A stretch of DNA of 64,000 nucleotides, taken from Pedobacter sp. Leaf41. Its GTDB lineage: Bacteria; Bacteroidota; Bacteroidia; Sphingobacteriales; Sphingobacteriaceae. The translations under genes were made by a program, and so were the position numbers. How positions within the stretch are numbered: the stretch's first letter is position 1; the number at the start of each line of letters is the position of its first letter. The DNA lies in the NCBI RefSeq assembly GCF_001422545.1, contig NZ_LMLE01000001.1, positions 1,373-65,372 on the forward strand, read 5' to 3'. Positions 8,907 to 17,039 of this stretch are shown piece after piece. A model generated the notes under the pieces. That model was not told the origin of the DNA. It ran no database searches and was given only the letters and a program-made list of their open reading frames with translations.

Positions 8907-9539
8907 CTATCCTTTCACCAAATCATAAAAATCTTGATAAGCCTGAATGAAATCATCAGCGGAATAAATGGCTTCAGAAACTGCGATGCCAAAAATTCCA
9001 GTTTGCATTAGCGGTTCTACATCATAAATTTTAATCCCGCCAGCGGCCAAAACAGGGATACTGATGTTTGAATCTTTAAGTAGATTTATTGAATTTAAAT
9101 AGCCATCAATTCCTAAAAACGGAGAACTATTTATGTTGGTTTGAACTGCCGAGGATGGACCTAAGAAAACGTAATCAACGCCTTGCTCTGCCAAACGAAT
9201 TACATCCTCCACGTTATTTACTGAGCCTCCTAAGGTGATATCATCACCTACTAATTTTCGCAAAGCGAGGAAATCAGCTTTGCTATCTTCGATGTGAAAA
9301 CCCTGAAGGTCTGCCTTTCCATTGAGGTGAATGTGATTGGTAACGATGAGTGTGGTTCCCCAATCATCGCAAATTTCTGTAACCGAATTGATGTCGTTTA
9401 GAAGTTCCTCCTCGTTTTTACTAAAACAACGGTATTGGATCCATTTTGCCCCGGCTTCGCAAGCTAGTTGCACCTGCTCGATATGAGATAAATCAGGAAT
9501 GTCGTGGGTAATATATTGAAGCTTCTCGATGTATTTCAT
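8907..9539 (-). CDS. thiE: Thiamine phosphate synthase-like protein (ThiE/TenI fold)
   Basis: The start at 9539 (MKYIEKLQYITHD) gives 210 residues. The ATG at 9557 lies beside a palindromic repeat and adds only TIFLI. The TIM-barrel order of ThiE is present: WIQYRC (34-39), LIVTNH (65-70), GFHIEDSKADF (80-90), GGSVNNVED (104-112), DYVFLGPSSAVQTN (122-135) and AAGGIKIYDV (166-175). ThiE joins HMP-PP and thiazole phosphate. Several usual positions differ (QLRxK is QYRCF; HLGQ is HIED; the TxTK loop is VQTNIN), so it could be TenI-like or have altered activity. Confidence 0.75.
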   Translation of the reverse strand: MKYIEKLQYITHDIPDLSHIEQVQLACEAGAKWIQYRCFSKNEEELLNDINSVTEICDDWGTTLIVTNHIHLNGKADLQGFHIEDSKADFLALRKLVGDDITLGGSVNNVEDVIRLAEQGVDYVFLGPSSAVQTNINSSPFLGIDGYLNSINLLKDSNISIPVLAAGGIKIYDVEPLMQTGIFGIAVSEAIYSADDFIQAYQDFYDLVKG

Positions 9540-9551
9540 GATCAAAAAAAT

Positions 9552-9611
9552 CGTCATTGAGAGGCATGAAGCAATCTGATAATAGAGATTGCTTCGTGCC
9601 TCGCAATGACG
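9552..9611. repeat. Palindromic dispersed repeat, family B
   Basis: Compact copy of the 2766-2842 element. Arms of about 26 bp (CGTCATTGAGAGGCATGAAG... and ...CTTCGTGCCTCGCAATGACG) surround an 8-bp centre. It lies between the TonB receptor and the thiE-like gene and could form a strong hairpin in their mRNA. Confidence 0.85.
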
Positions 9612-9682
9612 AATGTACTAAAGTTTTGCGACTGGTTGCCGTGTTACTTTTAATTTTAAGCCCATCCTTATGCCCTATATTT

Positions 9683-12055
9683 TTAAAACTTCACGTTTAA
9701 ACTCAATAAAAAGTTGCGGGTAGCTTGCGGATAATAATAATTTGATCTGCTTAAAGCACTGGCATATAAATAAGGATAAGTGCCGCCGTTACTTTCATAT
9801 AAAGTGCTGAACACATTGTTGATGAGTAAACTTAGGCCTACATTTTTTATTCCGGCCAAAGGCGTATTGTACATTAAACGAACATCATTCACAAAAAAAC
9901 TAGAAAGAATGCGTGAATCGGCAGAGGTGTTATCCAGATTTTGCTTGCCCACGTATTTGCTTAAAAACGCAATGCTTGCATTTGGTAAAACAGTATAATT
10001 AATCTCGCTTGATGCAATAATTGAAGGTGAGAAAGCGATATTGGTATTGTTATAACTAAAAGTAGTTAAAGCGCCGTTGGCGTCATCATAAATAAATTCT
10101 GTAAACTCCTTAATTTTGTTCCGACTAAAAGTTGCCGTTGCAGCCCACGATAAATTCTTGAAAATCTGCCATTTGCCATCTACTTCAATCCCTGCTCTGT
10201 AGCTATCGGGAACATTTTGACGGGTTTGTCCTCCAACATCATTTAATTTTCCTGTGTTGATTAGCTGATCTTTATAGAACATGGCAAAACCGTTTATGCC
10301 AATATTGAAATTAGAAAATTGCGTACGGTAACCCGCTTCAATATCTGTTAGGTTTTCTGGTTTCGGGCGACTGTTAATATTAGAATCGGTAAAGTCTCTC
10401 CGGTTTGGCTCCTTGTTCCCAACAGCAACTGATGCATAAACATTGCTCTTGTCGTTGAAATTATAAGTTATTCCGGCCTTCGGATTGAAAAAATCTAATG
10501 TTGCATTTTGCTGAGCTGGATCGCCATTTGGATCTATACCAAAATAAGAATAATAGACTCTTCTATATTGCAGATCGCCAAAAAGATTGAATTTTCCAAT
10601 CTGATAATTCGCTCTGCCGAAAATATTGAAATCTGTTTTAAAGGCGTCATTATCATTATATCGGTGGCGGATGGATCCACTTCCGTCGTAATTGGCAAAT
10701 TGTGCCCAAATTACCTCGTCAAAATGGCGGCCTTTATATTCGTTGTAAGCGCCACCTAAAACAAAATTCAGGTCGTTTTTTGGTGTATAATTTAGGGAGT
10801 AGGTTACGCCATAAAAATCATTATCCAACCACAAGCGGCGAACTAAATCGGATGTGTTTTGTGTAACACCACCTAAAACCACAGGAGGAATTCCATAATC
10901 TTCGAGGTTTCGATCTTCTTTATATTCTTCATAATAACCTCGTCCGTAAGTATAATGCAGGGCGGCATTGGCTACCAGCTGGTTTGTTATATTTCTGGTA
11001 TAAAATAACTGATAATGATCTTGCTGATAATTATCGGTTTGATTGTCGTACGTAAAATCGTTATGTCTGCGGTTGGTAAGCAGCATTTCTTCGCTTATCC
11101 CATTCCAGGCCTGGTAGGTTTTTTCTGTACCGCTGAACACGTTGGCACGAAGGATATCTTTTTTACCGTAATAAGCGCCAGAAACGAAAAATGATTTTAG
11201 GTTGGACGATGCACGATCTACATAACCGTCAGATTTAATCCGTGATAAGCGACCATCAAACGTAAACTTATTTGCAATTAAGCCAGAGCCTACACTCACC
11301 GTGTTTTTCCAGGTATTGTAAGAACCGTAGGTATTGTTCAGTTCGGCATAAGCAGAATCTCGGCGGGTAGTGGTTTGAATATTCAAACTCCCGCCAAAAG
11401 CGCCTGCACCATTTGTAGAAGTGCCCACACCACGTTGAATTTGAATGTTATCAACTGATGAAGCTAAATCTGGGAGGTTGATAAAAAAACTTCCCTGACT
11501 TTCTGCATCGTTTAAAGGGATGCCGTTAAGCGTAACGTTGATCCGTGTAGCATCACTACCCCTGATGCGAAGGCCTGTATAACCTACGCCAGCGCCGGCA
11601 TCGGAAGTTACCACAACTGAAGGTGTCTGGTTTAATAAATAAGGTAAATCCTGGCCCAGATTATTTTTTGCCAGCTCCGCTTTGTCCAAGTTTCTAAAAG
11701 TTGTAGCAGAGTTTTTTGATGCACGGGTGGCGCTAACCACAACGTCATCGGCCAGAAAGTTTTGTTGAACCAGCGCAAAGTTTAAGTTAGCATTGCCATT
11801 TAAATTTACCGCTTTTTCCTGCGTTCTGTAGCCTACATAACTGACCACAATGGCGTAATTGCCGCCAGCTAAATTTGCCAATGTGTAATTTCCATTGGCA
11901 TCGCTCAGTACCGCTGTTCGCTGATTTTTGATTTTAATGGTTGCGCCAGGCAAGGCGTTTTGATTGTTATCGGTAACTTTTCCGGTAACCGAATTTTGTG
12001 CCGATGAAAATAAAGGCAACATTGCAACAAGGGCTGCAAAAAGTAAATTTTTCAA
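9683..12055 (-). CDS. TonB-dependent outer-membrane receptor, probably for thiamine or its phosphates
   Basis: 790 residues. Signal peptide (cleavage near FSSAQ), carboxypeptidase-regulatory-like domain (about 21-95: VTGKVTDNNQNALPGATIK), TonB plug (about 105-225, with GVGYTGLRIRGSDATRINVTLNG and GGSLNIQTTTR) and a 22-strand-type barrel ending in FLLSLNVKF. The TPP riboswitch in its 5' leader (12120-12303) is direct evidence that the gene answers to thiamine pyrophosphate. The role in thiamine uptake is inferred from this and from the thiE-like gene downstream. A family B hairpin separates it from the thiE-like gene. Confidence 0.88.
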   Translation of the reverse strand: MKNLLFAALVAMLPLFSSAQNSVTGKVTDNNQNALPGATIKIKNQRTAVLSDANGNYTLANLAGGNYAIVVSYVGYRTQEKAVNLNGNANLNFALVQQNFLADDVVVSATRASKNSATTFRNLDKAELAKNNLGQDLPYLLNQTPSVVVTSDAGAGVGYTGLRIRGSDATRINVTLNGIPLNDAESQGSFFINLPDLASSVDNIQIQRGVGTSTNGAGAFGGSLNIQTTTRRDSAYAELNNTYGSYNTWKNTVSVGSGLIANKFTFDGRLSRIKSDGYVDRASSNLKSFFVSGAYYGKKDILRANVFSGTEKTYQAWNGISEEMLLTNRRHNDFTYDNQTDNYQQDHYQLFYTRNITNQLVANAALHYTYGRGYYEEYKEDRNLEDYGIPPVVLGGVTQNTSDLVRRLWLDNDFYGVTYSLNYTPKNDLNFVLGGAYNEYKGRHFDEVIWAQFANYDGSGSIRHRYNDNDAFKTDFNIFGRANYQIGKFNLFGDLQYRRVYYSYFGIDPNGDPAQQNATLDFFNPKAGITYNFNDKSNVYASVAVGNKEPNRRDFTDSNINSRPKPENLTDIEAGYRTQFSNFNIGINGFAMFYKDQLINTGKLNDVGGQTRQNVPDSYRAGIEVDGKWQIFKNLSWAATATFSRNKIKEFTEFIYDDANGALTTFSYNNTNIAFSPSIIASSEINYTVLPNASIAFLSKYVGKQNLDNTSADSRILSSFFVNDVRLMYNTPLAGIKNVGLSLLINNVFSTLYESNGGTYPYLYASALSRSNYYYPQATRNFLLSLNVKF

Positions 12056-12119
12056 TGTTTTTGTTTTTAGTTAAACCCATCGGAAATAGGGGTACTCCCG
12101 ATTTCAGTTAAACTTCCAT

Positions 12120-12303
12120 AACTCCAATCCCTACGCCGGCATTACCCGGATCAGGTGCATTCAAGTTTAAAGTTTAGGGTTAAAAGTTGAAAGTTCGATG
12201 GTTGACCAAACTTTTCACTCTTTACTTTTCACTTTCTACTTAAAATGGGTATGATCTCAGCCCGTTTTTGTGTTTATAACAAACAAGGCACCCCTAATGA
12301 TGG
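12120..12303 (-). promoter_or_regulatory. TPP riboswitch with an 88-nt insertion between P2 and P4
   Basis: Reading the minus strand, the conserved parts appear in order: AGGGGTGCC (12296-12287 region), a short P3, GGGCTGAGA, ATACCC (12252-12247), then ACCTGATCCGGGTAATGCCG and GCGTAGGGA. These are hallmarks of the TPP aptamer. Between ATACCC and GCACCTGA, where family members usually have only a few nucleotides (5 in the E. coli thiM aptamer), lie 88 nt (12159-12246). They are A/T-rich with self-complementary GAAAGT/ACTTT blocks and resemble the repeat at 20596-20634. The switch lies about 65 bp upstream of the receptor start. Confidence 0.93.
12201..12242. repeat. Repeat family F, copy inside the riboswitch
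   Basis: On the minus strand AGTAGAAAGTGAAAAGTAAA and the following GAGTGAAAAGTTTGG match the plus-strand stretch at 20599-20634 with a few changes. It forms one arm of the extra hairpin in the riboswitch. The other arm (ACTTTCAACTTTTAA..., about 12161-12195) is roughly complementary. Confidence 0.6.
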
Positions 12304-12627
12304 GGCAAATGTAGAAAATATATTCAAAGATTTATCTTTTTTACTTTTTTAGAAAAGCAATTTCAGTGCTTCATCGGAATTTGCAGTCCCGCTTACACTT
12401 CAATCTTTTTACTTCAAGTTACTAACCCTATTTAAATTTCGCTAGAAGAGTTAGTAACTTGAAAAATATAAAAAGGATTTTCATTTTAATCGGGTTTAGT
12501 TAACCTCAAGTTGTGCTGCTAGGTTGCCACCTAAACCCGACCCTAGCGAGATGCCCACAATTTTTCATTGTGGCAGAAGCGGGGGCGGGAACAATTTGCC
12601 CTAGAACCGCTACCATTGCTTTCCAAA
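12304..12627. other. Gene-free, strongly structured intergenic stretch
   Basis: No ORF. It holds a perfect 14-bp inverted repeat (12413-12426 TTCAAGTTACTAAC with 12450-12463, 23-nt loop) flanked by T and A runs. A nested stem follows: TCGGGTTTAG (12490-12499) with CTAAACCCGA (12531-12540), enclosing AACCT/AGGTT. A small hairpin CCACAAT/ATTGTGG lies at about 12555-12572. It sits between the 3' end of the NadR-like gene and the riboswitch. It may terminate the former or be a repeat element; I do not recognise the family. Confidence 0.6.
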
Positions 12628-13179
12628 TTATAAAGCTAAAAATTGATCTACTGCTGCAATAGCATGCTGTATCCTAACATCACCCAAACCACTAATCACT
12701 TTATAGTTAGCGTTTAGAGCCTGCAGTTCCTTATGCCAAACCTCCATGAAATATTCCCGTTGATTCGGGAAATCACGCAGGGGGTCATCCTGCCAGGGTA
12801 AATCGATATCCATCAGCAGATAAAGATCATATGGTCTTTTCGGTAAAGCATCCAGAACCAATTGTGGCGTTTCGCCAAGCATTTCATCGCTCCAAATTTT
12901 TACCGTTACAAATGTGGTATCACAGATAATGAACCCACTTTCTGTTGTCACTAAAATCGCATCTTCCAAGGCTACCTGACCATAATACATATTTACCTCA
13001 TCTTGTAAAGTGTAAGGCGCAGTTAAATTTTCGCAGTAGTAGCGGGCATATTCTGGTACCCATGATACTTTATAATATTTTGCAAGCAGTTGCGACATGG
13101 TTGATTTTCCTGTGCTTTCAGGGCCTACAATGGCAATTTTTCTTATGGATCGACTCACATTAAAATTTTTTACAATCAA
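12628..13179 (-). CDS. NadR/AAA_28-like P-loop ATPase
   Basis: 183 residues from a TTG start. The Walker A is GPESTGKST (about 19-27), with a Walker-B-like LYLLMDIDLPW and a lid-like region DDPLRDFPNQREYF. This matches the NadR C-terminal (nicotinamide-riboside kinase-like) ATPase family found alone in Bacteroidota. A GTG at 13158 would remove seven residues. A good -7 element, TACATTTG at 13189-13182, would put the transcript start near the TTG and so favours the GTG. In relatives this gene is often next to a Pnu-type transporter; none is present here. Confidence 0.78.
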   Translation of the reverse strand: MIVKNFNVSRSIRKIAIVGPESTGKSTMSQLLAKYYKVSWVPEYARYYCENLTAPYTLQDEVNMYYGQVALEDAILVTTESGFIICDTTFVTVKIWSDEMLGETPQLVLDALPKRPYDLYLLMDIDLPWQDDPLRDFPNQREYFMEVWHKELQALNANYKVISGLGDVRIQHAIAAVDQFLAL

Positions 13180-13206
13180 ATCAAATGTAAAGGAAAATGG
13201 CTGAAA

Positions 13207-13246
13207 AAGAAAAAATCCGGTTGAGGAGGGCTCCTCTAACCGGATA
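13207..13246 (-). terminator. Intrinsic terminator upstream of the NadR-like gene
   Basis: On the minus strand ATCCGGTTAGAGGA pairs with TCCTCAACCGGAT (one bulged A) and runs into TTTTTTCTTTTTC. It lies directly upstream of the -7 element of the NadR-like gene. It would end any transcript coming from 13250-13628, where I see no minus-strand ORF. Confidence 0.75.
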
Positions 13247-13628
13247 ATAAACCAAACAAACTATTTATGAAGAAATCCTCATTGCGGTTAACTACTCCGC
13301 GGAGGAAGCTTTAGATCTTTTTCTAAAGTATATACAAAACGCATATATGTTCTGCTTATTACAACATTATTGCCAATTTTTTCGATACTATGCTTTCATG
13401 ACGAAAACATGACTTCGTGTGTATTTAACACTATAGATATGTTACATTCTAATCAGGTTTTAACGCTTTGTTAACTTCTGTAAGCGGTAAATTCTTAAAT
13501 GTTGTACAAAAATTCAGACAAGGAATTAGCGCAGTATTTGTCTACTGTGCTAATTCTGCGACAAACAATTGTTGCGTGTCATACGTTTGTTGAGGAAAAT
13601 TGGATTCTAACTATTAAAATGTATCAAA
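13247..13628. other. Intergenic region with promoter and inverted repeat
   Basis: No long ORF. A 15-codon plus-strand frame (13267-13314, MKKSSLRLTTPRRKL) overlaps a palindrome CTCCGCGGAG. An inverted repeat, GAATTAGCGCAGTA with CTGTGCTAATTC, lies at about 13521-13555. TACGTTTG at 13582-13589 is a good -7 element for the gene starting at 13629. Confidence 0.5.
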
Positions 13629-13946
13629 ATGAAAAAGCTAGGAGTTTTTTTAATCGCATTAATGGTATCAACTGTTTTCTTTTTTGCTTTTGTACTGATT
13701 AGACAAGGAGGGATAGTTGGGCGGATTAATCCAACCGATGCGGTTGCAGGCATTTCGCTTATTGCTGGAACAGATACAGTTAAGGCGCAATTGAGTCAAG
13801 GTGCTTTTACTTTTACTAATTTAAAAGAAGGAGTTTATACTATAGCTGTTAAGGCTAATGCTCCTTACAAGGATTTTTTGATAGAAAAGGTTGCCGTGAA
13901 AGATAGTGCAACAACTGATTTAGGCGAAATTAAATTGCAACAATAA
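13629..13946 (+). CDS. Small exported protein with carboxypeptidase-regulatory-like fold
   Basis: 105 residues. A single N-terminal hydrophobic segment (about 5-26) is a signal anchor or uncleaved signal. It is followed by one beta-sandwich domain: VGRINPTDAVAGISLIAGTDTVKAQLSQGAFTF..., LKEGVYTIAVKA and an end strand DLGEIKLQQ. This is the pattern of CarboxypepD_reg-like or prealbumin-like domains. It is probably an envelope protein of unknown role. The gene is monocistronic, with its own -7 element at 13582 and a terminator at 13970. Confidence 0.7.
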   Translation: MKKLGVFLIALMVSTVFFFAFVLIRQGGIVGRINPTDAVAGISLIAGTDTVKAQLSQGAFTFTNLKEGVYTIAVKANAPYKDFLIEKVAVKDSATTDLGEIKLQQ

Positions 13947-13969
13947 TGAATATTTCGGAAGAATAATTT

Positions 13970-14002
13970 TAAAAAGAGGAGCTTACAAACTCCTCTTTTT
14001 TA
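13970..14002 (+). terminator. Intrinsic terminator
   Basis: AAAAGAGGAG pairs with CTCCTCTTTT around CTTACAAA and is followed by T residues. It ends the transcript of the small exported protein gene. Confidence 0.8.
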
Positions 14003-14038
14003 TTTTAAAAAAGTAATTTAAAAACGATACGAAAAACC

Positions 14039-14046
14039 TATCTTTG
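14039..14046 (+). promoter_or_regulatory. Putative -7 element for carB
   Basis: TATCTTTG matches the Bacteroidota TAnnTTTG consensus exactly, 115 bp upstream of the carB start. The -33 part is weak (A/T-rich TAATTTA about 20 bp upstream). Confidence 0.5.
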
Positions 14047-14160
14047 CATCCCGACAGAACAGTTGGGATTTTCCTCCTCAAAAAGCAAAACACCTCCTTG
14101 CTTCTTCAGCCTTAACAGGTTAAAAACTTTAGAATTTTAATTATTGTATTAAACTTTATC

Positions 14161-16998
14161 ATGCCTAAAGACACTTCCATAAGCTCAGTATTAATTATCG
14201 GATCGGGACCAATTATTATTGGCCAGGCCTGTGAATTTGATTACTCGGGTTCTCAAGCGGCACTTTCTTTGAAAGAAGAAGGAATCACCGTTTCAATCAT
14301 CAACTCAAATCCGGCAACTATCATGACGGATAAAGTTATCGGCGACCACGTTTATCTTCGCCCTTTATCTGTTGATTCAATTGAAGTTATTCTTCAAGAA
14401 CACATTGATTCGCCAGATTTACCAAGAATTGATGCAGTATTGCCAACTATGGGGGGTCAAACTGCATTGAACTTATGTGTAGAAGCTTCTGAGCGTGGTG
14501 TTTGGGAAAAATATGGCGTTAAAGTGATCGGTGTTGATGTTGCAGCCATCGAAAAAACAGAAAATCGTGAAGCCTTCCGCCAGTTAATGGTTGATATAGG
14601 TGTAGGGGTAGCGCCATCTAAAATTGCAAATTCATTTTTAGAAGGTAAAGAAGCGGCTCAGGAAATCGGTTTTCCATTGGTAATTCGCCCATCATACACT
14701 TTGGGGGGTTCTGGTGGTGGTTTTGTTCATAAAAAGGAAGAATTTGATGCCGCACTAAAACGCGGTTTAGAGGCTTCTCCAACTCACGAAGTTTTAGTAG
14801 AACAAGCTGTTTTAGGTTGGAAAGAATACGAATTGGAGTTACTAAGAGACAGCAACGATAACGTAATTATCATCTGTTCGATTGAGAACTTTGACCCAAT
14901 GGGTATTCATACCGGCGACTCTATTACGGTTGCGCCAGCCATGACATTGTCTGATCGTTGTTACCAGGATATGCGTAACCAGGCGATTAAAATGATGCGA
15001 GCCATCGGAACTTTTGCTGGCGGTTGTAACGTTCAGTTCTCGGTCAATCCTGCAAATGATGATATTATTGCCATCGAAATTAACCCACGTGTATCCCGCT
15101 CATCAGCGTTAGCAAGTAAGGCCACCGGTTATCCAATCGCTAAAATTGCGGCAAAATTAGCCATTGGTTACAACTTGGATGAAATCGAAAATCAGATTAC
15201 AAAAACAACTTCAGCTTATTTCGAACCTACCTTAGATTACGTAATTGTTAAAATCCCTCGTTGGAATTTCGACAAGTTTAAGGGCGCTAACAAAGAATTA
15301 GGTTTACAAATGAAATCTGTTGGTGAGGTAATGGCTATCGGTCGTACCTTCATCGAAGCTTTGCAAAAAGCTTGTCAGAGTTTAGAAATTGGCCGTGCAG
15401 GTTTAGGTGCCGATGGTCGCCAGAACCGCAACATTAATGAAATTATGGACGGTTTGGAGCATGCTTCATGGAACCGTTTGTTCTTAATAAAAGATGCCAT
15501 GACAATGGGCGTGCCTTTGGAATCTATCCGTAAGGTAACGAAAATTGATAAGTGGTTCTTAAATCAAATTCAGGAGCTTGTTGCTTTAGAAGTTGAATTG
15601 AAACGTTACTCGCTAAACAATATCCCTCAAGATTTCTTCTTCACGCTTAAAACCAAAGGCTTCTCTGATATTCAGATTGCATGGTTATTGGGCAACGTTA
15701 CCGAAGATGAAGTTTACGACCGCCGTAAAGCTTTGGGTATAAACAGGGTATATAAAATGGTGGATACTTGTGCGGCAGAATTCCCGGCAAAGACGCCATA
15801 CTATTATTCATCTTTCGATGAAGAAAATGAGTCTATTTCATCAGATCGCAAAAAAGTAATCGTTTTAGGCTCAGGTCCAAATCGTATTGGCCAGGGTATT
15901 GAGTTCGATTACTCTTGTGTACATGGTTTATTGGCAGCCAAAGAATCAGGTTTTGAAGCCATCATGGTTAACTGTAACCCTGAAACGGTTTCTACCGATT
16001 TCAACATGGCCGATAAATTATACTTCGAGCCGGTTTTCTGGGAACATGTTCGCGAGATTATCGAATTAGAAAAACCAGAGGGTGTTATCGTTCAGTTAGG
16101 TGGACAAACCGCTCTGAAAATGGCTGAAAAACTAACTGAAAAAGGTATCAAAATCATTGGAACCTCTTTTGAGAATATGGATATCGCCGAAGATCGTGGA
16201 CGTTTCTCTGACTTGTTAAAAGAATTAGATATTCCTTATCCAAAATACGGTGTAGCAGAAAATGCAGAAGAAGCCATCGTTGTTGCAAACGAAGTGGGCT
16301 ATCCGGTTTTGGTTCGCCCGAGTTATGTTTTGGGTGGACAGGGCATGAGCATCGTAATTAATGATGAAGACCTTGAAAAAGCAGTGGTGAAATTATTGGG
16401 CGATTTACCGGGCAACCGTGTATTAATCGATCACTTTTTAGATAGAGCAGAAGAAGCAGAGTCAGATTCAATTTCTGATGGTGATGACGTTCACATTGTA
16501 GGGATGATGGAACACATTGAGCCTGCAGGTATTCACTCCGGAGATTCATTCGCTGTGTTGCCAACTTTCAGCTTACCAGAAAAGGTAACGCAATCAATGG
16601 AAGAATACTCGATCAAAATTGCGAAGGCTTTAGATGTTCGTGGATTGTTAAACATTCAGTTCGCCATTAAAGATGAGAAAGTTTATGTAATCGAAGCAAA
16701 TCCTAGAGCTTCACGAACGGTTCCTTTCATCGCAAAAGCCTACGATGTTCCTTACATTAATATCGCTGCTAAAATTATGTTAGGTGTGGCGAAACTGAAA
16801 GATTTCACCATCGAGCGTAAACTTAAAGGTTATGCAATTAAAGAACCGGTTTTCTCTTACGAGAAATTCCCTGAGGTGACGAAAGAGTTAGGTCCGGAAA
16901 TGAAATCTACCGGTGAAGCGATCCGTTTCATTAAAGATTTGGAAGATCCTTACTTCCGCAAGCTTTACAAAGATAAATCAATGTATTTGAGTAAATAA
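14161..16998 (+). CDS. carB: Carbamoyl-phosphate synthase large subunit, without the C-terminal regulatory domain
   Basis: 945 residues. It makes carbamoyl phosphate for arginine and pyrimidine synthesis. Two ATP-grasp synthetase halves are visible. The first begins LIIGSGPIIIGQACEFDYSG (about 11-30) with RPSYTLGGSGGG. The second begins VLGSGPNRIGQGIEFDYS (about 568-585) with RPSYVLGGQGM. The protein ends soon after the second half, at about 930 (RFIKDLEDPYFRKLYKDKS). The usual 1070-residue enzyme carries a further MGS-like allosteric domain; other Bacteroidota CarB proteins are similarly short. carA is not next to it. Confidence 0.95.
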   Translation: MPKDTSISSVLIIGSGPIIIGQACEFDYSGSQAALSLKEEGITVSIINSNPATIMTDKVIGDHVYLRPLSVDSIEVILQEHIDSPDLPRIDAVLPTMGGQTALNLCVEASERGVWEKYGVKVIGVDVAAIEKTENREAFRQLMVDIGVGVAPSKIANSFLEGKEAAQEIGFPLVIRPSYTLGGSGGGFVHKKEEFDAALKRGLEASPTHEVLVEQAVLGWKEYELELLRDSNDNVIIICSIENFDPMGIHTGDSITVAPAMTLSDRCYQDMRNQAIKMMRAIGTFAGGCNVQFSVNPANDDIIAIEINPRVSRSSALASKATGYPIAKIAAKLAIGYNLDEIENQITKTTSAYFEPTLDYVIVKIPRWNFDKFKGANKELGLQMKSVGEVMAIGRTFIEALQKACQSLEIGRAGLGADGRQNRNINEIMDGLEHASWNRLFLIKDAMTMGVPLESIRKVTKIDKWFLNQIQELVALEVELKRYSLNNIPQDFFFTLKTKGFSDIQIAWLLGNVTEDEVYDRRKALGINRVYKMVDTCAAEFPAKTPYYYSSFDEENESISSDRKKVIVLGSGPNRIGQGIEFDYSCVHGLLAAKESGFEAIMVNCNPETVSTDFNMADKLYFEPVFWEHVREIIELEKPEGVIVQLGGQTALKMAEKLTEKGIKIIGTSFENMDIAEDRGRFSDLLKELDIPYPKYGVAENAEEAIVVANEVGYPVLVRPSYVLGGQGMSIVINDEDLEKAVVKLLGDLPGNRVLIDHFLDRAEEAESDSISDGDDVHIVGMMEHIEPAGIHSGDSFAVLPTFSLPEKVTQSMEEYSIKIAKALDVRGLLNIQFAIKDEKVYVIEANPRASRTVPFIAKAYDVPYINIAAKIMLGVAKLKDFTIERKLKGYAIKEPVFSYEKFPEVTKELGPEMKSTGEAIRFIKDLEDPYFRKLYKDKSMYLSK

Positions 16999-17002
16999 TA
17001 GC

Positions 17003-17033
17003 AAAAGGGCGATGGAAACATCGCCCTTTTTTC
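17003..17033 (+). terminator. Intrinsic terminator after carB
   Basis: AAAAGGGCGATG pairs with CATCGCCCTTTT around GAAA, followed by T. It also lies 7 bp from the end of the convergent S41 gene and may serve both. Confidence 0.9.
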
Positions 17034-17039
17034 AATTGT

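Noticed and set aside
12587..12601. GGGAACAATTTGCCC as a fourth operator of the pectin regulon
   Set aside because: It breaks the central CG and the GCACA end and lies far from pectin genes with no -7 element at the right distance.
13267..13314. Calling the 15-codon frame a gene
   Set aside because: It is too short, with no conservation data available here; reported only as an observation.
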